The notes under the pieces: model-generated | Seen by the model: the letters and a program-made list of their open reading frames with translations, nothing else | What the model was told of the DNA's origin: nothing | Database searches by the model: none | Assembly (NCBI GenBank): GCA_964607755.1 | Contig: CAZSMC010000055.1 | Coordinates: 1-28,668, forward strand | DNA from: CAZSMC01 sp964607755 | GTDB lineage: Bacteria; Zhuqueibacterota; Zhuqueibacteria; Residuimicrobiales; Krinioviventaceae | Length of the DNA stretch: 28,668 nt | Direction of reading: 5' to 3' | Shown here: piece by piece, positions 23,397-28,668 of the stretch | Numbering within the stretch: the stretch's first letter is position 1 | How the letters are laid out: each line of letters begins with the position of its first letter | Translations under genes and position numbers: made by a program

Positions 23397-23697
23397 ATGG
23401 CTCATTCGAATAAATACAGAGTGACAACCATCTCGGATAATGGTTCCAGAGATGTAAAATATTTGAACAAAGAAGAATTACAAAAACTGCGTGCTAAAAG
23501 ATTACAAAAAATTAGAAAAAAAGAATTAGGACTTTCTCAAAAGTCACTAGCAGAAGTGGTCGGTGTGAATCTTCGGACCCCTGCAGGACTGGGAGATTGG
23601 TCGTTCTCCGATGCCCAGACCTGTTGAAATTTTGATGGAGCTCATGCGGGAAATGCCAGAGGTTAGAGATAAGCTACTGGAAGAAACTCAGCGGTAG
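23397..23697 (+). pseudogene. Frameshifted XRE-family (HigA-type) antitoxin
   Basis: The frame from 23397 reads a normal HTH antitoxin as far as LGLSQKSLAEVVGVNLRT, then shifts. Beyond a CCCC run at 23578-23581 the next frame gives LQDWEIGRSPMPRPVEIL followed by MELMREMPEVRDKLLEETQR and stops at 23695-23697. Removing one C restores LRTLQDWEIGR, the expected end of the helix-turn-helix. It is the partner of the broken toxin upstream. The single-base change in a homopolymer could be a real mutation or a sequencing error. Confidence 0.8.
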
Positions 23698-23811
23698 CGA
23701 TAGGGTGTGTCGAGTCTATTTTTAGAACGAGAAGCGGTTGTCTATCAAAGCTCTGCGGCAGCGGATGGGATGTTTTAGCCGTAACCTCGACCCATCCAAC
23801 TTTTCACCCTC

Positions 23812-23835
23812 GTTCCGCCAGAGGACAAGCGGAAC
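23812..23835. repeat. GTTCCGCCAG-type hairpin, fourth variant
   Basis: GTTCCGCCAGAGGACAAGCGGAAC pairs GTTCCGC with GCGGAAC around a longer loop. It lies in the 256-base gap between the decayed antitoxin and the CDF gene, which also holds a GGATGGG...CCCATCC inverted pair (23763-23797) and no gene. Confidence 0.65.
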
Positions 23836-23953
23836 GCCGTGTGCATAATCTGCGTTTCATTAACCTGTATAGCATATCGTCAAACCTGTGCTCCCAGGAG
23901 GCCCAGGTAACGAAAGACAACGAATTCATTAAATATTCTGAAAACGATTACTT

Positions 23954-24829
23954 GTGTCAAACCACCATCACAAATCCATTGGCAACATAAAGACCGCTTT
24001 TTTTCTCAACCTGTTTTTTACAGTTATTGAAATCATCGGCGGGCTGCTCACTAATAGCCTGGCGATCATTTCTGATGCTCTGCACGATTTGGGTGATTCT
24101 CTTTCTTTGGGACTGTCTTGGCGGCTGCAAAAACTTTCGCACAAAGGCAGTGACGAGCACTTCTCGTATGGGTATCATAGATTTTCGCTACTGGGCGCTA
24201 TTGTCAATTCCGCCGTGTTGCTCATCGGTGCGGCTATTGTTCTTGGTCATGCCATTCCCATGCTGTTCAATCCTGATACTGTCCATGCGCCGGGGATGAT
24301 TTTTATGGCTATACTCGGTACCACTGTCAACGGACTGGCGGCGCTACGTTTGCGCGGCGGTCATTCCCTAAACGAAAAAGTAGTGCTTGTCCATTTTCTG
24401 GAAGATACCGCAGGATGGCTTGGGATTTTAATTATTGCCATTATTATGATGTTCACCCAGGCGCCATGGCTGGACCCACTATTATCCATCATTATTTCTC
24501 TGTGGGTTGTTTCTCAGGTTATTTTACGTCTTCGGCAGGCTTTTCGAATTGTGCTGCAGGGCGTTCCGGAAAACGTGGACATCAAGAGAATCCGTTCCCG
24601 GCTTTGCCAGATGACTGAAATCCGAGATAGCCATGACATACACGTTTGGACTCTGGATGGCAATTATAATATTTTATCTATCCATGTTGTGGTAAATGAA
24701 AATCTGTATTTAGAGCAACTGTCAGGATTGAAATTAAAAATAGCAGCAATTCTCAAGGAAAAAAACATTCATCACTCTACAATAGAGTTCGATCTGCTTG
24801 GTGTTGATTGCAAATTGGCTGAATTTTAA
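23954..24829 (+). CDS. Cation diffusion facilitator (Zn/Cd-type metal exporter)
   Basis: A 291-residue CDF protein resembling ZitB/CzcD. Six membrane segments can be followed (about 14-31, 33-57, 78-100, 113-131, 145-168, 172-190). The transport-site motifs are HxxxD in the second segment (H44, D48) and HxxxD in the fifth (H147, D151), the combination usual for Zn/Cd exporters. The N terminus carries three consecutive His residues (4-6). The C-terminal cytoplasmic domain (from ~200) has SHDIHVWTLDG, the usual metal-sensing dimer part. The start is GTG at 23954 with no strong ribosome site visible, so it is less certain than the family. It exports metal ions from cytoplasm in exchange for protons. 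Confidence 0.9.
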   Translation: MSNHHHKSIGNIKTAFFLNLFFTVIEIIGGLLTNSLAIISDALHDLGDSLSLGLSWRLQKLSHKGSDEHFSYGYHRFSLLGAIVNSAVLLIGAAIVLGHAIPMLFNPDTVHAPGMIFMAILGTTVNGLAALRLRGGHSLNEKVVLVHFLEDTAGWLGILIIAIIMMFTQAPWLDPLLSIIISLWVVSQVILRLRQAFRIVLQGVPENVDIKRIRSRLCQMTEIRDSHDIHVWTLDGNYNILSIHVVVNENLYLEQLSGLKLKIAAILKEKNIHHSTIEFDLLGVDCKLAEF

Positions 24830-24938
24830 ATTTGATGGCCTCGATGTCAGCCGGCACACATAAACTCTACCTAAAAATAGGATTGTTACTAACAATAAAT
24901 GACAACAAACAAAATAACATTAAACTCTGAAACGATAA
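24828..24938. repeat. 110-bp dispersed repeat, copy 2
   Basis: About 92% identical to 21201-21310 by hand count. It begins within the stop codon of the CDF gene, so the element may supply that gene's 3' end. The rest of the gap to 25105 is AT-rich without a visible gene. Confidence 0.9.
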
Positions 24939-25105
24939 AATAAAAATCATTAATCCTTTCACTCATAGAGTCAATCCAAAGCTTGATCTTTTTAAATAAT
25001 AGCCTTACTTTAAGAAAAATTCTATAACTCAGGCATAGAAACAGGTTTAATTCATTGATATTTTAATATTACTTGGCATGACACTATTTAACCAAAGGGT
25101 GCTGT

Positions 25106-26674
25106 ATGAAAAACGATAAAATGAAAAATATGCGTCTGCTTTTTACGTTTCTCAACCTCGTTATCGGTTGGCATTTTTTATACGAGGGCGTGGTCAAGAT
25201 TCTTAATCCATCGTGGACGTCGGCATCTTATCTGGTCAATGCCCGGGGGCCGTTAGCCGGAGTGTTCCAAACCATTGCAGAATCGCCTGTATGGCTGCCG
25301 GTAGTGGATATTCTCAACATAGCAGGTCTCACGCTCATTGGCATCTGCATCATGACCGGTCTATTAACCCGCTTTGCTGCTATAGCAGGTGCTGTCATGC
25401 TTGGCTTTTATTATCTGGCTTATCCGCCATTTACAGCTACCGCTGTTGGCTATGCCTCCGAAGGTCATTATCTCCTCGTTAATAAAAATCTTATCGAGCT
25501 TGTGGTATTGCTTATGATCGCTTTTATTCCCACATCATGGTATTATGGTATTGGCAAATTGCTGCCCGTGTTCTCTTGGTCACGTTTTAAGAGACCGCAT
25601 GTTCCTAAAGAAATGAATCACACGCAACCTGCACCATCTTTTGAACGCCGTGCAGTGATCAAGAACCTGATTTCCTTGCCAGTGTTAGGCGGATTTGCCT
25701 TTGCGGTTGCCAAGAATCACGGCTGGAAAAGTTTTGAAGAAACAAACCTTGAAGAATCTGCCAGCAATCTGGACAGCACAACTTCGCCCACCATTAAAAT
25801 CGATGACCCTGTTGATTTGACACAGTTGAAAAAGCCCATCCCTAAAGGTAAACTTGGTGATCTGAAAATCGGCCGACTCATTTGCGGCGGTAATTTGATC
25901 AGCGGATTTGCCCACAGCCGGGACTTGATTTATGTGTCCGAGTTTCTCAAGCGCTATTTTACTGAGAAAAAAGTCATGGACACTTTTTGGCTATGTGAAG
26001 AGTGCGGCATCAACACCACGGCTGTCAGCGCCAGGCAAGAACCGGTAAAGATTCTCAACACATATTGGAAAAATGGCGGCAAAATGAAATGGATCGCGCC
26101 GACTTATCCGGAAGAAAAAAACTATAAAGAAAACATCGATTTTGCCATTGACAACGGCGCCAACGCAGCTATGATCATGGGCAACATCGGCGATGCCTGG
26201 GCGCGTGAAGGCAAATGGGATCTAATCGCGACAACACTAGAATATATAAAAAGCAAGGGTGTGCCTGCCGGACTTACCGGCCACGAGTTGGCTACCATCA
26301 AAGGCGCAGAAGAGCATAATGTGGGCGCCGATTTTTACATGAAAACCTTGCACAGCCGGAATTACTGGTCCTGGAAACCGGAACAGAAAAAAGACAAGAT
26401 GATTATTGATAACTATTCAATTGATAATTATTGGGCGCGCACACCGGATGAAACGATCGCGTTTATGCAGGGCGTGGACAAACCGTGGATCGGTTTTAAA
26501 AGCCTGGCAGCCGGCGCTTTACATCCCAAAGAAGGATTCAGGTATGCTTTTGAAAACGGCGCCGATTTCATCTGCGTTGGTATGTTTGATTACCAGATCG
26601 TTGAAGACGCCAATATCCTGACCGATATTCTCGACAGCGCTTCTTTTCACCGCGCCCGGCGCTGGATGGCTTGA
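25106..26674 (+). CDS. DoxX membrane domain fused through a twin-arginine segment to a TIM-barrel domain
   Basis: A 522-residue protein. Residues 1-150 form a DoxX-like domain with four membrane segments (about 11-30, 62-82, 86-106, 128-146). A linker leads to FERRAVIKN at 179-187 and a fifth hydrophobic stretch (about 188-202), which reads like a Tat signal (RR-x-hydrophobic-hydrophobic-K) placed internally. From ~230 a TIM-barrel-like domain follows (KLGDLKIGRLICGGNLISGF, ANAAMIMGN, GVPAGLTGHE, GADFICVGMFDYQIVED), of aldo/keto-reductase or oxidoreductase-related type. C295 and C298 sit in WLCEECGINT. The fold of this part is inferred from strand-loop spacing and no cofactor motif was identified. 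AAAGGG lies upstream of the ATG. It appears monocistronic. Confidence 0.72.
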   Translation: MKNDKMKNMRLLFTFLNLVIGWHFLYEGVVKILNPSWTSASYLVNARGPLAGVFQTIAESPVWLPVVDILNIAGLTLIGICIMTGLLTRFAAIAGAVMLGFYYLAYPPFTATAVGYASEGHYLLVNKNLIELVVLLMIAFIPTSWYYGIGKLLPVFSWSRFKRPHVPKEMNHTQPAPSFERRAVIKNLISLPVLGGFAFAVAKNHGWKSFEETNLEESASNLDSTTSPTIKIDDPVDLTQLKKPIPKGKLGDLKIGRLICGGNLISGFAHSRDLIYVSEFLKRYFTEKKVMDTFWLCEECGINTTAVSARQEPVKILNTYWKNGGKMKWIAPTYPEEKNYKENIDFAIDNGANAAMIMGNIGDAWAREGKWDLIATTLEYIKSKGVPAGLTGHELATIKGAEEHNVGADFYMKTLHSRNYWSWKPEQKKDKMIIDNYSIDNYWARTPDETIAFMQGVDKPWIGFKSLAAGALHPKEGFRYAFENGADFICVGMFDYQIVEDANILTDILDSASFHRARRWMA

Positions 26675-26740
26675 CTGCCTGTCCTGCTTTCAAATATTCT
26701 CTGTGTCCTCCGAGAATTCTTTGGACGCTGGCTTAGCCAT

Positions 26741-27979
26741 TCATTCTAAATAACGCAATATTCCAAGACACAACCAGTTGGCAACAGCCTGCCGGTTGTT
26801 AGCAATGACGAACCGGTCCTGGTCACGCTGGTTTTGAATATTGCCAAGTTCAATATAAACAGTTGCCGGTTTTGTGTTTTCAAGCATGTACAAATCACGT
26901 GTTGTAACCATGCTCCGGTAGCCGCGTCCGGGTTGGTGCTGGTCGTATTTTTGTTGCACCGTCTTGTACATTGAAAGCGCTAATCCTCTTCCTTCACGAT
27001 TTTGTCTTTGGTAATAATAATAAATATCCACACGTTTGGGTCCGGGACGCGAATCGAGGTGCAAAATGATAGCATACTGTTTTTTCGCCCGATAGCGGTT
27101 CTTTTCGTAAAGTTCGTTAATAATCGATGCGCGTTTTGCTAATCGCTGTTTGGTATTGGAAGAAATGCGCGCGCCGCCCCAGTAATATTCATCTGCACTT
27201 CCTGGCAGGATCGCATCGTCCCGTATGCCGTCATTGGCATCACGGACAATGACGTACACCAGGCCACCGTGTTCGATCAACCGCCGCGCCAGCCGCAGGG
27301 TGATGTCATAAGAATATTCATCTTCGTATAACTGGTAGCGTCCCCGAAGTCCGATGGCGCCCGGGTCCGGGCCGCCGTGTCCTGCAACCAGATAAAAAAT
27401 GGTTCCCTCTAATGTATTATCTTTCTGGACGACCTTTTGAAACTGTTTCCCAAAAATAGAAAAGATTTGTGACCGTCCAACTGTGTCGCTGGTTTCATCG
27501 CTTTCCGGTGTGCCATTTTCAAGAGAGCCGAGCAGATGATCGCGCCAATAAAACGGCACCCATAATTGCAAATCATCAAAATAGTGAAAAGCGCGAAGAC
27601 CTTTATCAAGCATATCTTCGTTGTAAAGCTGTAATTGTTTGGCATGTTGATAATTCGAAATACCAAGTGTGGAACGGATACTGTTACCGTCGTATTCATA
27701 AACCCGGATAGGCAAGTTATAATAGATACCACGCCGCAAATCGCCACCATTGACGAATCCGTTCGGATTCAACTCCTTAAATTTAGAAATATATTGTTCC
27801 GTTCGCGGAAGGTTATAACGATGAAGGAGTGAAAAAATGCCGTCCCCAGCTCTCGGCAGCACCCGCACGTAAGAGACAGCATAAGCAGTTGAAACAACAA
27901 GCAATCCAACCGCAAAAATGATCAAGCGTGCAGCCTGCACATCAGATTCAGATAAACGATTCTTGTAAAGGACTCTCAA
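26741..27979 (-). CDS. N-acetylmuramoyl-L-alanine amidase (Amidase_3) with LysM-like domain
   Basis: A 412-residue membrane-anchored or exported protein (hydrophobic segment 18-39). Residues ~37-91 (VRVLPRAGDGIFSLLHRYNL...LRRGIYYNLPI) look like a LysM peptidoglycan-binding motif. The C-terminal half is the zinc amidase: AGHGGPDPGAIG (199-210, H201), ED-EYSYD (219-225, with E219 or E221 as ligand), ILHLDS (305-310, H307) and VYIELGNIQNQRD (374-386, E377 catalytic). It would cleave the amide between MurNAc and the stem peptide. The start is TTG at 27979; no ATG is better placed. It follows the nitroreductase gene by 51 bases on the same strand, so they may share a transcript. Confidence 0.87.
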   Translation of the reverse strand: MRVLYKNRLSESDVQAARLIIFAVGLLVVSTAYAVSYVRVLPRAGDGIFSLLHRYNLPRTEQYISKFKELNPNGFVNGGDLRRGIYYNLPIRVYEYDGNSIRSTLGISNYQHAKQLQLYNEDMLDKGLRAFHYFDDLQLWVPFYWRDHLLGSLENGTPESDETSDTVGRSQIFSIFGKQFQKVVQKDNTLEGTIFYLVAGHGGPDPGAIGLRGRYQLYEDEYSYDITLRLARRLIEHGGLVYVIVRDANDGIRDDAILPGSADEYYWGGARISSNTKQRLAKRASIINELYEKNRYRAKKQYAIILHLDSRPGPKRVDIYYYYQRQNREGRGLALSMYKTVQQKYDQHQPGRGYRSMVTTRDLYMLENTKPATVYIELGNIQNQRDQDRFVIANNRQAVANWLCLGILRYLE

Positions 27980-28030
27980 TATTTGACGAAACTCGTTTGT
28001 AGGCGTGGATTAATTATGCTGATAAAAAAC

Positions 28031-28549
28031 TTAATAACGCTCATCTTTGACTTTTGAATAATCCAAATTCTTTTGGGGAATACCTTCTGGTTTGTGCTCC
28101 GGATAACCCACGGCAATAATGGACTCGACGCGCAGGTGCTCCGGGACGCCTAAAAGCTCTTTGACATAAGAGTCGGCTGTTGTGTTCTCGTCGTGGTTGC
28201 GCCGGCGGATTTGTATCCAGCAGCTTCCAAGATCCAGGGATTGGGCTGTGAGCTGCACTAAAATCGATGCAATAGAGCAATCCTCGATCCACACATCAGA
28301 TGCCGTTTCATCGCCGAGAACCATGATACCGAGTGGAGCATCTTTTAGAAAAGCCGAACCATGTGCTTTGGCCCTGGCAAGCTTTTCCAACATTTCATGA
28401 CTTTGAATGAAAATGAATTCCCAGGGATTCAAGCTTCTGGAAGACGGAGAGCGCAACACAGCCTCTTTCAGAATATTAATTTTATCATCTTTTATGCTCT
28501 GGTCTTTATAAACGCGCACGCTGCGGCGGTCACGTAACAAGTTTATCAT
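28031..28549 (-). CDS. Nitroreductase-family protein (second)
   Basis: A 172-residue nitroreductase-fold protein. LLRDRRSVRVYKDQSI at 4-19 and LRSPSSRSLNPWEFIFIQ at 32-49 are the FMN-contact blocks; QSLDLGSCWIQIRRR at about 103-117 is the dimer/FMN stretch. A GAGGG site (plus-strand 28556-28560) precedes the ATG. It is similar in layout to the gene at 18187 but clearly different in sequence, so they are separate members. The substrate is unknown. It is the upstream gene of a likely pair with the amidase; 28550-28668 is its promoter region with nothing further visible. Confidence 0.88.
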   Translation of the reverse strand: MINLLRDRRSVRVYKDQSIKDDKINILKEAVLRSPSSRSLNPWEFIFIQSHEMLEKLARAKAHGSAFLKDAPLGIMVLGDETASDVWIEDCSIASILVQLTAQSLDLGSCWIQIRRRNHDENTTADSYVKELLGVPEHLRVESIIAVGYPEHKPEGIPQKNLDYSKVKDERY

Positions 28550-28668
28550 GGTTTTCCCTCAAATACTGGTTTATCCGGTCTGGCAAAACTAAAGCACTGA
28601 TTGTTAAAATATATAAAATTTACAGAGACTTTAAAACGGTTTTCTTGAGAAAATAATTTCCGGGATGT

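Noticed and set aside
26696..26717. Terminator after the DoxX fusion gene (ATTCTC...GAGAAT)
   Set aside because: Only six pairs, AT-rich, with a 10-base loop and a short T-run; too weak to call.

Overview
The window looks like a draft-genome contig from an uncultured bacterium of the FCB/KSB1/Calditrichota/Ignavibacteria kind. The evidence is two secreted proteins with C-terminal type IX secretion (T9SS) sorting domains, one carrying the NYPNPFNP signature, a Bacteroidetes-type enoyl-ACP reductase, and Tat-exported Gfo/Idh/MocA oxidoreductases. The phylum assignment is inference. A run of exactly 100 N (14699-14798) marks a scaffold gap.

Layout. 1-1571: fabI-type enoyl reductase bracketed by two copies of a ~90-bp repeat, with a cluster of hairpins that share a TAAA loop. 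1572-8029: an acyl-CoA oxidation and electron-transfer module (long acyl-CoA dehydrogenase, ETF:quinone-oxidoreductase-like flavoprotein with an eight-cysteine ferredoxin tail, EtfB, EtfA). An orphan XRE antitoxin-like gene and two inverted-repeat elements sit between its second and third genes. 8207-9448: a RelB/DinJ-like + Doc toxin-antitoxin (TA) pair and a second small TA-like locus whose downstream gene looks truncated. 9489-18120: a secreted glycan/sugar locus with a GH172-type (DUF2961) hydrolase, a GEVED-domain T9SS protein, two Tat-exported Gfo/Idh/MocA oxidoreductases, a DUF6807 lipoprotein cut by the gap, and a CotH-like T9SS protein. 18187-21065: nitroreductase, DUF4258/DUF2283 pair, SfsA nuclease, and a DUF5060-type secreted protein that appears to have lost its catalytic middle. 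21066-23953: a repeat-rich island with three copies of a ~110-bp two-hairpin element, GTTCCGCCAG hairpins, one intact RelE-type TA pair and one decayed TA pair. 23954-28549: CDF metal exporter, a DoxX-TIM-barrel fusion with an internal twin-arginine segment, and on the minus strand a nitroreductase and a LysM/Amidase_3 cell-wall amidase.

How it fits together. The acyl-CoA dehydrogenase would pass electrons to EtfAB, and the ETF-QO-like protein would pass them to the quinone pool. The 9.5-18.1 kb genes look like periplasmic or surface sugar processing: T9SS and lipoprotein components outside, Tat-exported NAD(P)-type oxidoreductases in the periplasm. Six TA or TA-like loci and several repeat families occur among the metabolic genes, and the TA genes are visibly more AT-rich, which suggests recurrent insertion and decay. 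No rRNA, tRNA, CRISPR array or transposase gene was recognised.
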